Below are positions 1 to 9,404 of a stretch of DNA of 64,000 nt, piece after piece. A program made the translations under genes and the position numbers. Source of the stretch: [Pasteurella] mairii. GTDB taxonomy: Bacteria; Pseudomonadota; Gammaproteobacteria; Enterobacterales; Pasteurellaceae. The DNA is taken from positions 2,499,605 to 2,563,604 of the forward strand of contig UGSS01000002.1 of assembly GCA_900454475.1 (NCBI GenBank). The letters run 5' to 3'. Positions within the stretch are counted from its first letter, which is position 1, and every line of letters starts with the position of its first letter. Under the pieces are notes generated by a model. That model was not told the origin of the DNA and searched no databases. It was given only the letters and a program-made list of their open reading frames with translations.

Positions 1-2912
1 CCTGCTTTCAATGTTTCTTTGTTAACTGAATTGATGGCAGATTGCAGAGTATGTTGTTGAGATGTGAGATTGAGGTTACCTCCAGCTTGATATTGCGTTG
101 CAGTATCTTGTAATGTTTGAGCATTGACCGCAATATGATTGCCCGCCTCTAATTTAGTTGCTTGTGCGGTTGTTGTCTGCGTATTTTCATGCCCACCTGT
201 TGCAGATAATTTTCCTGAACTACTAATGGCTTTTTCCTTGCTAATTTCGGAGGTAATGTGCAATCCAACATCAATATTTTTACTGCTGTCAATTTTTTTA
301 TTATCAACTGCTAAATGCTCAACTTGATTTGCTTTTTCGATAAGATTATTTCCTGCCACAAGTTGTGACCCTTGGTGTTGAATTTGCTCAGCATGTAAGT
401 TGAGATCCTTTTTCGCAGCCAGCTGACCGGGTTGGACAGATTCTGTTTGCGTGTTTTGCTGTTGATGATTTACACCGAAAGATACCGTACTTGAGGCGCC
501 CGAGTTATTCACTTTTGCCGAAACCGTAGTACCTACATTCGTTGATTTTTTATCGGTATTTAAGTGATCAGTTTGAGCAGATGTTTTGAGCTTTTGAGCT
601 TGAATGGTCAAATCACCTTTGCTGGCAGTGACTTTACCACCTAAAATATTAACATCTTGTGCAACAACGTTGATATTTCCCCCTTCAATCTCCGCGCGTG
701 TGTGCGTCTCATGACGAGATTGTTGGTTATTATTATAAATACCAAAAGTAATACTGCCTTGAGCTTCAAATTGCGTATTACCTTTGACTATATTAAGAAG
801 ATCGATTTTTTCTCCTTGACCAATCCCAGTAATAAGCCCTTTTAATGCAGCTTCAGTATTAAACGTGACTTTTGGTTTATCGCCTTTAAATGAAATACCG
901 AACCCCGCTTCTTCTGTTGTTGATAGGCTGTTATTTTTTGCCCCGTGGACGGTAACAATCGGCGCATCAATAGTTAACGTATCTGCTGCTTGAACTTTAC
1001 TGCCAATCACGTTAATTCCTTCGCTTGAAAGCAGCTGTAGATTAGAGTCAGAGGTTAAGATTGAACCTTGTGCAGTAGAAATATCACTAAAACTATTTTC
1101 TCGCGCTTTAGTGATATCAAATAAAGTGCCTTGGCGGCTATTTTTATGTTCAATAACACGCGCCTCTGCGGTATCAATGACTAATTTACCTTGATTACCT
1201 AAGACATAACCTTCGCCAGCTAAGACACGACTGCCTTTTATATTCACACCATTGCCGGCGTCAATATAAGCAAGTCCTTTTATCGTGAGATCAGTACCGT
1301 GTTGAACGGTTTCGTTTTTACCCGTACCGAGGGTTTTTGAGCCGGCTAAACCGCCCCAAAATTTTTGTCTGTCATCAAGGTGATAAGTATTTTGAGTTTC
1401 TTGACTGGCAAATTCGGCTTTACCTTGATTTTGTATGAGAAATTGCCCATCAATTTGCCCTTTAACCGCACTAAACTGAATATCGCCTCCGCCTAAGGTG
1501 GCATTTTTGAATTGTAGTTCACTGGCAATAAGGTCTTGAGTGTCTGCTGATTGTGAACTTGATCCTGTTTTTAGCCGAATGGTTTCATTTTTAAACTTAC
1601 TTTCGGCTTCTGTCCACGTTGATTGGGCGACGCCTTTCAAGTCAATACCGTTTTCTCCATATATAAACGCATCTTGACTGTTTAATTTCACTGCCTCACC
1701 GGTAATTTTCCCTTTGGTTGCAACGACATTTAACTTATCTGAAGAAACCGTTGTGCGATGGACTGTTTGTTTTTGGGTGTTATCTATTTCTTCACGGAAC
1801 CAAAGCCCTTTAGACTGATGTTTACGCGTATTGTGTTCATCAATTGTGGTTTGAGTACCGAAATGGGTTTCCCCGCCAATCAAACCGGCTTGTTTGGTTT
1901 GCAAATCTGCTCCGACAATATCAAGACGATTTTCAACATCAACAATTAAATTATCCGCTTTAACGGTAGTTTTTTGGTATTTTTCATTTTTGGTTGAATG
2001 ATTCTCTTCTACTGTAACGCGGTTTTCCGCTAAATATTGACGGTTTTGTTCGTGGGGAACGGTTGTAATTTTCCCTTTAAATTTCGCATTACCAGCTTGC
2101 ACCAGTACATCTTTTGCCTCAATATCAGCGCCAACAATATCAAGTGTTGCGCGTTGATCCGTAGAATGAATACGAATGCGATTAGCTAACATACTGCCAG
2201 CAATCTTACCGTCTAATATTTGTCCTTTTGCCTCTTCGACTTGAACAGTAAGTTTACCGTTTTTATCGCGTTTTACCGTATTTTTACCCATCACTACATT
2301 GACATTCTTTGCCCCATTGAGCTGTCCTGAAATCGTGACGGTAGGCGCAATTAAGTCTAGTTGATCTAACTGTCCGGTAACCTTTCCGGACGTGGTAAGG
2401 GCGTTTTCCCCTCGTACATCAAAATCGGTCAACTCCCCTTTATTCACTGTAGGTTTACCGACAACCAATGAGGCTTTAGGGGTGTTGATAAAACCGCATC
2501 CATCACAACTTATACCATTAGGGTTGGCTAACACATAATCCGCTTTTTGACCAAAAATCTCTTGTTTGCCTAAAAGGTTAGAAGGTTCTCGACTTACGAC
2601 TTCATTTAATATGATATTTGCTGCTTGATTTTTTAAATGAGGATTTTTATCCAACTGCCCGGCTAATTCGGATTTACCCTGATGTAATGCGTTATTCAAA
2701 ACCGCACCTGATTTATCCACATTAAATTTGGCGTATTGGTTATGTGATAATCCGGAGTCGGACGGTTTTGCAATATTAACGATTTCAATTTTGCCTACAC
2801 GATTGACTTGTGTATTCGTATTGACGGGTTGAATTTCTGCATAGCCTGGAAGGGCGTAAGAAATGGCAAGGATCGACGTAATTTTAGACAGGGATATTTT
2901 TGGTCTGTTCAT
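1..2912 (-). CDS. Two-partner secretion exoprotein TpsA, haemagglutinin/FHA type (3' end outside window)
   Basis: About 970 N-terminal residues are visible and the frame stays open to the window edge, so the C-terminus is missing. A short Sec signal (MNRPKISLSKITSILAISYA) is followed by the TPS secretion domain with the hallmark NPNGI and CDGCGFINTP motifs near residues 125-145. After that comes a long repetitive beta-helix rich in N, T, Q and G. The protein would be exported by the TpsB encoded just upstream and act at the cell surface as an adhesin, or as a haemolysin or contact-dependent toxin; the deciding C-terminus is not visible. The ATG at 2912 is preceded by AGAGGAA. It resembles the PfhB/FhaB group of Pasteurella. 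Family assignment is firm; exact function is unknown. Confidence 0.88.
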   Translation of the reverse strand, partial: MNRPKISLSKITSILAISYALPGYAEIQPVNTNTQVNRVGKIEIVNIAKPSDSGLSHNQYAKFNVDKSGAVLNNALHQGKSELAGQLDKNPHLKNQAANIILNEVVSREPSNLLGKQEIFGQKADYVLANPNGISCDGCGFINTPKASLVVGKPTVNKGELTDFDVRGENALTTSGKVTGQLDQLDLIAPTVTISGQLNGAKNVNVVMGKNTVKRDKNGKLTVQVEEAKGQILDGKIAGSMLANRIRIHSTDQRATLDIVGADIEAKDVLVQAGNAKFKGKITTVPHEQNRQYLAENRVTVEENHSTKNEKYQKTTVKADNLIVDVENRLDIVGADLQTKQAGLIGGETHFGTQTTIDEHNTRKHQSKGLWFREEIDNTQKQTVHRTTVSSDKLNVVATKGKITGEAVKLNSQDAFIYGENGIDLKGVAQSTWTEAESKFKNETIRLKTGSSSQSADTQDLIASELQFKNATLGGGDIQFSAVKGQIDGQFLIQNQGKAEFASQETQNTYHLDDRQKFWGGLAGSKTLGTGKNETVQHGTDLTIKGLAYIDAGNGVNIKGSRVLAGEGYVLGNQGKLVIDTAEARVIEHKNSRQGTLFDITKARENSFSDISTAQGSILTSDSNLQLLSSEGINVIGSKVQAADTLTIDAPIVTVHGAKNNSLSTTEEAGFGISFKGDKPKVTFNTEAALKGLITGIGQGEKIDLLNIVKGNTQFEAQGSITFGIYNNNQQSRHETHTRAEIEGGNINVVAQDVNILGGKVTASKGDLTIQAQKLKTSAQTDHLNTDKKSTNVGTTVSAKVNNSGASSTVSFGVNHQQQNTQTESVQPGQLAAKKDLNLHAEQIQHQGSQLVAGNNLIEKANQVEHLAVDNKKIDSSKNIDVGLHITSEISKEKAISSSGKLSATGGHENTQTTTAQATKLEAGNHIAVNAQTLQDTATQYQAGGNLNLTSQQHTLQSAINSVNKETLKA

Positions 2913-3235
2913 AAGATGTTCCTCTTCGAAAAAGAGAGTCTGTTAAGAAAGCGATTTTTGTAAGAGATAAATAATTATGATTAGATTTACTCAAAATCAA
3001 GCAAATGATCTTCAAATCATACCTCTTCCCATTTGTAATTTTCTGTTCAGAAAATCTACACATATCCTATCTGTTAAATGTCAAAAAAACAACCTTTCTT
3101 TTTATCAAAAAAAATGTACCAACGTTTTCTCATTTTCAAAGACATTAACCCGTATTTTTTAAGATAAAGTGCACAGAGATGGTCAACAGCGGAACAGGAT
3201 AGCGCGGCGCTTTTAATTTGCCTAACACCACCTTA
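2913..3235. other. Spacer between tpsB and tpsA
   Basis: This is 323 bp of AT-rich DNA between the TpsB stop and the TpsA start. No credible gene is seen on either strand. It may carry a second promoter for tpsA, but I could not single one out. Confidence 0.4.
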
Positions 3236-4858
3236 CTACCACAATAAACTGAAAGTGAAATTCACGTTATATTCTGTTTCCCAAGGATAACCTTTATACG
3301 CCTGCATTTTTCCTTTAGCCCATTGTAAATCCATTTTCCAGCGAGGTTGTGCAATTTTCAGCCCCGCCAAATAACTGAATGCACGCCGGCTCGACGTATT
3401 TTCCGTAGCATTTTTTTGTATCCCGAAATCAACTCCGATATAAGGTTCAATATGTAACGTACCGAGTTGTGTTATCCAACTAAGCGTATTTTGTAGCAAC
3501 ACACTTTTTTCCGCCGATAAGGATAAATCTTGGAAACCTCTTACTGCATAACGCCCTAACAGTTCCATTTGTTCTATTGCGGGCAAAGAATCTTGACTGT
3601 ATTGCGCCAACAGCCGATGCGATTGGCGAATTCCAGCTGAACCGAGCCAATGTAAATAAGCAAACTGCAAATCGGCATTCCATTTACGAAAATACCCTTC
3701 CGGTTGATGTGGCGCTTGGTTTTCACCGGTATTCAAACGGGATAATCCATACCGATAGTCTAAATTAAAAATTAAAGAACCTTGTGAAAACAGTTGCAAA
3801 TGATTAAAGGAGAGTTGCGCTATGCTTAATTTAGGGCTTTGTAATACTAATTCGCTGTCGTTAAAGTAATTTTGGCTGTTTAAACGTTCAATTTGGGCAG
3901 AAATGGTAGAAATATGGTTGCTACCTCGATGAAACATGTAGTCGGCTCTTATACCAGCCTGCCAGGTTTTGCCTTTTTGTTCAGCAGTATGATAAATCAA
4001 AGGAAATTGTTGGCGAAATTGCGAAAATGTACCAAAACTGCTAAAGGTCCACCGTCCATAAGGTAAGGAGTAATAAAGTATAGCGGAGCGATTGAACGTT
4101 TTGAAGGATTTTAGCGTATGGCTAACACCAAGATAAAGGTTATCAGATAAACCGAAAGGGCTATCAATGCTAAGATCTATCCGGCTTTTCCAACGGTGAT
4201 AATAAGCATTGGCGTAATTATCAAGGGTTAGGGCTCCCGAAATTGCCGAAGAGGGCGTGTTAACAAACATCAATGCTATTTCGCCATTTTTGGCAGGCAA
4301 TACATCAACAGATACATCATTGCTGCTCAAACGGTTTGCTTGGTCTAAGCCTTGATCTAATACTTTAATATTTAATGGCGTCCCTAGGATCCCTGGAAAG
4401 AGCATGGATAAGTTTACTTTCGCACTGTCTCCTATCAACTTAGTCACTTTACCTTCAGTAACCCTTAACGTTAAAACTCCCGAACCATCATCTTCAAACT
4501 GAAACGGATTATAAACATAGCCCGCCTCTAAATAGGCTTGAGTTAAATCTCGGCTTAACTGATTAAGACGGTTTTCATTTAAACATTCATAGGGTAACGG
4601 AAGGAGAGGGGTAGGATCGATCAACGTTGCGCCGACAATCTGTAATCGCTGATATGGTAAACAGATATCAGACAAATTTTCTTCGATAGGCGTATTTTCG
4701 CTTGGAGGCGCTTGAAATTGATGTAGCTCTAACCAGCGATTTTGTTGCTGACGTTGAAATTGTTGTAACTGTTGTTGGTTGTCTAGCAAAGTATTATTTG
4801 CCCAGCTTGATAGACAAACTGCGCTTAAACAAAACGCAACTATTGATGATTTTATCAT
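3236..4858 (-). CDS. TpsB outer-membrane transporter (ShlB/FhaC/HecB family)
   Basis: The 540-residue outer-membrane pore should export the haemagglutinin encoded downstream. It has a cleavable signal (cut near SSWA-NN) and a Q-rich N-terminal helix/linker (about 25-50). A POTRA domain (about 65-145) carries the QAYLEAGYVYNPF signature, and a 16-strand barrel follows. The conserved VRGF motif of loop L6 is seen near residue 425 (GRYAVRGFQDLS), and the chain ends in the aromatic residues FTFSLLW, as outer-membrane proteins do. Length is normal for the family. Gene order B then A on one strand is the usual two-partner arrangement, with a 323-bp gap before tpsA. No frame damage is seen. Confidence 0.92.
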   Translation of the reverse strand: MIKSSIVAFCLSAVCLSSWANNTLLDNQQQLQQFQRQQQNRWLELHQFQAPPSENTPIEENLSDICLPYQRLQIVGATLIDPTPLLPLPYECLNENRLNQLSRDLTQAYLEAGYVYNPFQFEDDGSGVLTLRVTEGKVTKLIGDSAKVNLSMLFPGILGTPLNIKVLDQGLDQANRLSSNDVSVDVLPAKNGEIALMFVNTPSSAISGALTLDNYANAYYHRWKSRIDLSIDSPFGLSDNLYLGVSHTLKSFKTFNRSAILYYSLPYGRWTFSSFGTFSQFRQQFPLIYHTAEQKGKTWQAGIRADYMFHRGSNHISTISAQIERLNSQNYFNDSELVLQSPKLSIAQLSFNHLQLFSQGSLIFNLDYRYGLSRLNTGENQAPHQPEGYFRKWNADLQFAYLHWLGSAGIRQSHRLLAQYSQDSLPAIEQMELLGRYAVRGFQDLSLSAEKSVLLQNTLSWITQLGTLHIEPYIGVDFGIQKNATENTSSRRAFSYLAGLKIAQPRWKMDLQWAKGKMQAYKGYPWETEYNVNFTFSLLW

Positions 4859-4911
4859 TTCCCATCCCTAATCATAAAAAAGAGTAGAAAGAGAACGTGA
4901 CTGACAATTTT

Positions 4912-4940
4912 CTACTATTTTTAATGGACTAAGCTGTCAA
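4912..4940 (-). promoter_or_regulatory. Possible promoter for tpsBA
   Basis: On the minus strand a perfect -35 TTGACA (4940-4935) lies 17 nt before a weak -10 (TAGTAG, 4917-4912), about 55 nt upstream of the TpsB start. The -10 is poor, so this is tentative. Confidence 0.3.
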
Positions 4941-4984
4941 CCGAGACCCAGTGCGCACTGAAAATCAGTCAACAGCCTAAGAAA

Positions 4985-6280
4985 TTAACGAACTCTACTG
5001 CGCAGCAGAGCATTTAAAATAATACCGATAATTAATCCGCCAAAGGCAAAAAGTATCCATTCCATTGAATACGCTTTCAACGGTAATTGCTGTACCACTG
5101 CAAAACCAGAAACGGACAAAATAGAAATTATTGTGACCAAAATAATAGCTAATCGCTGCGCCAAAATCGGCAATGGAATAATCAAATTAATTAATAACGT
5201 GATTAATGCTGTCATTGCAATCGGATAAAGGATCAACAACACAGGAATAGACTTACTAATAACCGCATTTAATCCCTGGTTAGCCAAGCCAAAACTAATT
5301 GCAGTGAAAATCAGCGCATAAGTGCGGTAGGAAATTTGGGGAAAAATGCTGTTAAAATAGGCGGAAGTGGACACCACTAAACCGATAGCAGTAGTTAAAC
5401 AAGCTAACGTGACAATCACGCCTAACAACGTCCGTCCTAATTCACCAAAGGCTTGTAGCGCGGTTTCATTTAAAATATAGGTTCCTAAATTTTGCCCGCG
5501 TGAAATGACATCATTTGCCATCTCTGTTGATAATGGTATTTTGTAGCCAATCCAACCAATGGAAATATAAATGACCGCTAAGAAAAAGGCAGCGACTAAG
5601 GCGGCATAAACCGTTTGTTTGACTAATGAAGCGCTACGATCCTTACTTTTAGCCTTAATTCCATTGATTACCAACACAGAAAAGGCAAAAGCAGCTATCG
5701 CATCCATGGTTTGGTAACCGTATAAAAAACCGCTAAAAAAAGGCGTTTCCATGGTGGTGGATTTGACCTGCTCGACATCCGAATACAACGTAAATGCACG
5801 AATGATTAAAGCAACAATCGTGATTAATAATGCCGGAGTTAAAATGGCTCCAACCCGATCGATCATTTTACTCGGATTTAAACTTAGCCATAACACGATA
5901 CAAAAATAAATGACACTAAAAATCAATAACGACATTGTTCCCGGTGATTTCACAAAAGGAACAATTGCCATATCATAAGCTGTTGCTGCTGTTCGCGGAA
6001 TAGCGAAAAAAGGACCGATAGTCAAATAAATTGCGGTCAACAAAATGATGGAGATCCATGGGCTAATGGTGGATAACGCTTTTTTATATCCTCCTTCATA
6101 GTGCGCGGCGACAATTGTCGTAAGCAGTGGCAAACCGACGCCGGTGATAATAAACCCAAAAATCGCAACCCAATAATCCAGACCACTATTAAACCCTAAT
6201 TCAGGCGGAAAAATCAGATTGCCTGCGCCAAAAAAAATAGCAAACAGCATAAAGCCTACAACAAAAATATTTTTATTCAT
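4985..6280 (-). CDS. brnQ: Branched-chain amino acid transport system II carrier protein
   Basis: This is a 431-residue inner-membrane symporter for leucine, isoleucine and valine (LIVCS family). The N-terminus (NKNIFVVGFMLFAIFFGAGN followed by LIFPPELG) is the family signature, and about twelve hydrophobic segments follow. The start ATG at 6280 has an AGGTTA ribosome site. It sits 39 bp downstream of tex on the same strand and may be read through from it. No sign of truncation. Confidence 0.93.
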   Translation of the reverse strand: MNKNIFVVGFMLFAIFFGAGNLIFPPELGFNSGLDYWVAIFGFIITGVGLPLLTTIVAAHYEGGYKKALSTISPWISIILLTAIYLTIGPFFAIPRTAATAYDMAIVPFVKSPGTMSLLIFSVIYFCIVLWLSLNPSKMIDRVGAILTPALLITIVALIIRAFTLYSDVEQVKSTTMETPFFSGFLYGYQTMDAIAAFAFSVLVINGIKAKSKDRSASLVKQTVYAALVAAFFLAVIYISIGWIGYKIPLSTEMANDVISRGQNLGTYILNETALQAFGELGRTLLGVIVTLACLTTAIGLVVSTSAYFNSIFPQISYRTYALIFTAISFGLANQGLNAVISKSIPVLLILYPIAMTALITLLINLIIPLPILAQRLAIILVTIISILSVSGFAVVQQLPLKAYSMEWILFAFGGLIIGIILNALLRSRVR

Positions 6281-6319
6281 ATGAGTGATAACCTTTTGTT
6301 TATTTTGTTTTTTCTAAGT

Positions 6320-8614
6320 TTATTTTTTCCAATTTTTAAGGGCATCAGCAAATACATTGCCCATAACTGCCTTGTCCATTCGTCCGCGTGATGATTTGGT
6401 TGATGATAAAGTGCGGTGATTTTTTTCTTTATTTTCCGTTGGACGTTCTGCTAAACGCATGGTTAACGCAATCCGTTTTCGCCCTACATCCACTTCCAAT
6501 ACTTTCACTTTCACAATATCACCGGTTTTCACCACTTGATACGGATCTTCCACAAATTTATCCGATAACGAAGAAATATGCACCAAACCGTCTTGATGAA
6601 CGCCGATATCCACAAAAGCACCAAAATTGGTGACATTGGTGACCGTGCCTTCTAAAATCATCCCAGATTTCAAATCGGCAATGTCCTCAACGCCCTCCAT
6701 AAAGGTTGCGGTTTTAAATTCACCGCGCGGGTCGCGCCCCGGTTTTTCCAACTCTTTAAAAATATCCTGCACCGTTGGCAAACCGAATTGCTCGTCGGTA
6801 AATTGTTTGGCATCCAATTGACGGATAGTGCTGGCATTCCCCATCAAATCTTGAATAGATTGTTCAGTGGCTTGCAATATTTTTTCTACCACCGGATAGG
6901 CTTCTGGGTGAACCCCCGAGGCATCCAGCGGATTTTTCCCTTGAGCAATGCGCATAAATCCCGCGCATTGCTCAAAGGCTTTGGGTCCTAGACGCGCGAC
7001 GTTCTTTAATTGCTCGCGACTGTCAAAACGACCGTTTTCATCACGATAAGCAACAATATTTTGCGCCAAAGTCTTGCTCATCCCTGCCACACGCGCCAAC
7101 AGCGGAGCCGACGCTGTATTTAAATCCACGCCAACAGCATTCACACAGTCTTCCACAACCGCATCCAATTTCCGCGCCAATTGGCTTTGGTTAACATCAT
7201 GTTGATATTGCCCCACCCCGATGGCTTTTGGCTCGATTTTCACCAATTCCGCCAGCGGATCTTGCAGACGACGGGCAATCGACACCGCACCGCGTAACGA
7301 GACATCCAAATCGGGAAACTCGTGCGCTGCCAGTTCCGAAGCGGAATACACGGACGCGCCGGCTTCGCTGACCACAACCGTTTGCGGTTTTGGATCCGCA
7401 AATTGTTTAATCACCTCTTTGGCAAAACGTTCAGTTTCACGCGACGCAGTTCCGTTACCGATAGCAATTAATTCCACATGGTGCTGTTTAATTAGTTGAT
7501 AAATCGCGGCAGCAGCGCGATCTTGTTGACCGGTATGGGCATAGACTGTATCGGTTGCCAACAATTTACCAGTATTATCTACCACAGCTACTTTCACGCC
7601 AGTACGCAAACCCGGGTCAAGTCCCATAGTGGTTTTCGCGCCCGCCGGTGCCGCCATCAAAAGTGCGGTCAAATTTCGCGCAAAAACATCAATAGCTTCT
7701 TCTTCGGCTTTTTCCCGTAGTGCGGTCATTAATTCCGTTTCCAAATGTAGCGACACTTTAATTTTCCATGTCCAAGCAATTACTTGCTCGCGCCATTTGT
7801 CCGCCGCCTGCTGATTAAAACGCACCGCTAAATGTTCACGAATAATCTCTTCGCAATAGCTGTGGCGTGTGCCCTCTTCTTGTTCCGGATTGGCGTTTAA
7901 ACTCAGCTGCAAAAAGCCCTCGTTGCGCCCGCGAAACATTGCCAAGGCACGATGAGAGGGGACATTTCGTAACAGTTCTTGATGATCAAAATAATCCTGA
8001 AATTTTTCGCCCTCTTGTTCTTTGCCCGGTAAAACTTTAGAAATTAGCACCGCACTTTGTTGCAAATATCGGCGCACTTTTGCCAATAACAACGCATCTT
8101 CGGCAAACCGTTCCATCAAAATATAGCGCGCGCCATCTAATACCGCCTTGCTATCAGCAAAGCCTTTGTCGGCGTCAATATAGGCTTGTGCGGCTTGTTC
8201 TGGATCGTTTTGCGGTTCGTTCCAAAGCAATTCTGCTAAGGGGGCTAAACCCGCTTCAATAGCTATTTGTCCTTTGGTACGACGTTTTGGTTTGTAGGGG
8301 AGGTAAAGATCTTCTAGTTCGGTTTTACTTTGCGTTTGCTGAATTTGACGACGTAATTCATCGCTTAATTTGCCTTGATCTTCAATGGATTTCAAAATGG
8401 TTTGGCGACGATCTTCTAATTCACGCAAATAAATTAAACGGGTCTCGAAATGACGCAATTGACTGTCGTCTAAACCGCCGGTCGCCTCTTTCCGATAACG
8501 CGCGATAAACGGAATAGTATTACCATCATCCAACAGTTGAATGGCGGCGATAATTTGTTGCGGTTGCACCGCTAATTCCGCGGCGATAATCTGTGAAAAT
8601 TGTTGATTTAACAT
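6320..8614 (-). CDS. tex: Transcription accessory protein Tex (S1 RNA-binding)
   Basis: This 764-residue cytoplasmic nucleic-acid-binding protein matches E. coli YhgF/Tex end to end. It has a Tex N-terminal helical domain (1-190, with [16 protein letters not shown]) and a YqgF/RNase H-like domain (about 325-450, [19 protein letters not shown]). A helix-hairpin-helix module (about 490-560, [18 protein letters not shown]) and a C-terminal S1 domain (about 650-720, [20 protein letters not shown]) follow. The start at 8614 is set by alignment to the family, since no strong ribosome site is visible. It is divergent from greB, as in relatives. The gene carries at least two perfect uptake signals (near 6405 and 7665). 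Confidence 0.95.
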   Translation of the reverse strand: MLNQQFSQIIAAELAVQPQQIIAAIQLLDDGNTIPFIARYRKEATGGLDDSQLRHFETRLIYLRELEDRRQTILKSIEDQGKLSDELRRQIQQTQSKTELEDLYLPYKPKRRTKGQIAIEAGLAPLAELLWNEPQNDPEQAAQAYIDADKGFADSKAVLDGARYILMERFAEDALLLAKVRRYLQQSAVLISKVLPGKEQEGEKFQDYFDHQELLRNVPSHRALAMFRGRNEGFLQLSLNANPEQEEGTRHSYCEEIIREHLAVRFNQQAADKWREQVIAWTWKIKVSLHLETELMTALREKAEEEAIDVFARNLTALLMAAPAGAKTTMGLDPGLRTGVKVAVVDNTGKLLATDTVYAHTGQQDRAAAAIYQLIKQHHVELIAIGNGTASRETERFAKEVIKQFADPKPQTVVVSEAGASVYSASELAAHEFPDLDVSLRGAVSIARRLQDPLAELVKIEPKAIGVGQYQHDVNQSQLARKLDAVVEDCVNAVGVDLNTASAPLLARVAGMSKTLAQNIVAYRDENGRFDSREQLKNVARLGPKAFEQCAGFMRIAQGKNPLDASGVHPEAYPVVEKILQATEQSIQDLMGNASTIRQLDAKQFTDEQFGLPTVQDIFKELEKPGRDPRGEFKTATFMEGVEDIADLKSGMILEGTVTNVTNFGAFVDIGVHQDGLVHISSLSDKFVEDPYQVVKTGDIVKVKVLEVDVGRKRIALTMRLAERPTENKEKNHRTLSSTKSSRGRMDKAVMGNVFADALKNWKK

Positions 8615-8766
8615 AGAATAAAAAGCATTGCCATAAAAATAAAATGCCTTATAGCATACTGTTTTTAGTAGCGTTGCTCAAATAGTTATTGAATAATTGG
8701 TTAAAATAGACGGTATTTTATGCAATATGTTACAATTCATATAAAATCCCAAGCTAATATTAAATT

Positions 8767-9243
8767 ATGTCTAAATCAAACTATATTACCCGTGCTGGCT
8801 GGCAGGCCTTGGATCAAGAATTGAAATTTTTATGGAAAGAAGAACGCCCGAAAGTCACGCAAGCGGTATCTGATGCGGCGGCATTGGGCGATCGCAGTGA
8901 AAATGCCGAATATATTTATGGCAAGCGTCGCTTACGCGAAATTGATCGTCGTGTTCGTTTTCTTAGCAAGCGCTTAGAGGTCTTGCAAATTGTTGATTAT
9001 GATCCGCGCCAAGAAGGAAAGATTTTTTTCGGCGCGTGGGTCGAATTGGAAAACGAAGAAGGCGAGTGTAAGCAATATCGTATTGTAGGATGTGACGAAT
9101 TTGATCCGGCGAAAAATTGGATTTCTATCGACAGCCCAGTGGCGCGTGCGCTTATCGGCAAACAGGTGGATGATGAAGTCAATGTGCATACCCCATCAGG
9201 GCGGGTGACCTTGTTTGTGAACAAAATTTGGTATCAAAAGTAA
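8767..9243 (+). CDS. greB: Transcription elongation factor GreB
   Basis: This 158-residue factor enters the RNA polymerase secondary channel and stimulates cleavage of backtracked transcripts. The N-terminal coiled coil carries the acidic tip (ALGDRSENAEY) and the stretch YGKRRLREIDRRVRFL, which separates GreB from GreA. The C-terminal FKBP-like domain ends in VTLFVNKIWYQK. There is no clear Shine-Dalgarno; the ATG at 8767 is chosen by family alignment. A terminator follows directly, so it is probably a single-gene unit. Confidence 0.95.
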   Translation: MSKSNYITRAGWQALDQELKFLWKEERPKVTQAVSDAAALGDRSENAEYIYGKRRLREIDRRVRFLSKRLEVLQIVDYDPRQEGKIFFGAWVELENEEGECKQYRIVGCDEFDPAKNWISIDSPVARALIGKQVDDEVNVHTPSGRVTLFVNKIWYQK

Positions 9244-9265
9244 GTTTACACTCCTTTTTTAATCA

Positions 9266-9293
9266 GATGGCAACGTTTAGTTGCCATCTTCTT
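9266..9293 (+). terminator. Intrinsic terminator after greB
   Basis: A 9-bp perfect stem (GATGGCAAC / GTTGCCATC) with a 5-nt loop GTTTA is followed by TTCTTTT. Confidence 0.85.
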
Positions 9294-9322
9294 TTCAAAA
9301 TCAAAAATTATTCTCATTTATA

Positions 9323-9366
9323 TTGACATTTCTTAAATTATAAATATGATAACTATTCTCATTTTA
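9323..9366 (+). promoter_or_regulatory. Promoter with overlapping Fur box upstream of the TonB-dependent receptor
   Basis: TTGACA (9323-9328) and TATGAT (9345-9350) are 16 nt apart. A 19-bp sequence starting GATAACTATTCTCATTTTA (9348-9366) matches the Fur consensus GATAATGATAATCATTATC at 13 of 19 positions and covers the -10 region. A second AATTATTCTCATTTA-like copy lies just upstream (about 9306-9320). This predicts repression under iron-replete conditions. Confidence 0.7.
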
Positions 9367-9404
9367 TACTATTATCTATTTAATTCTAAGTTTAAGGACA
9401 ATTT

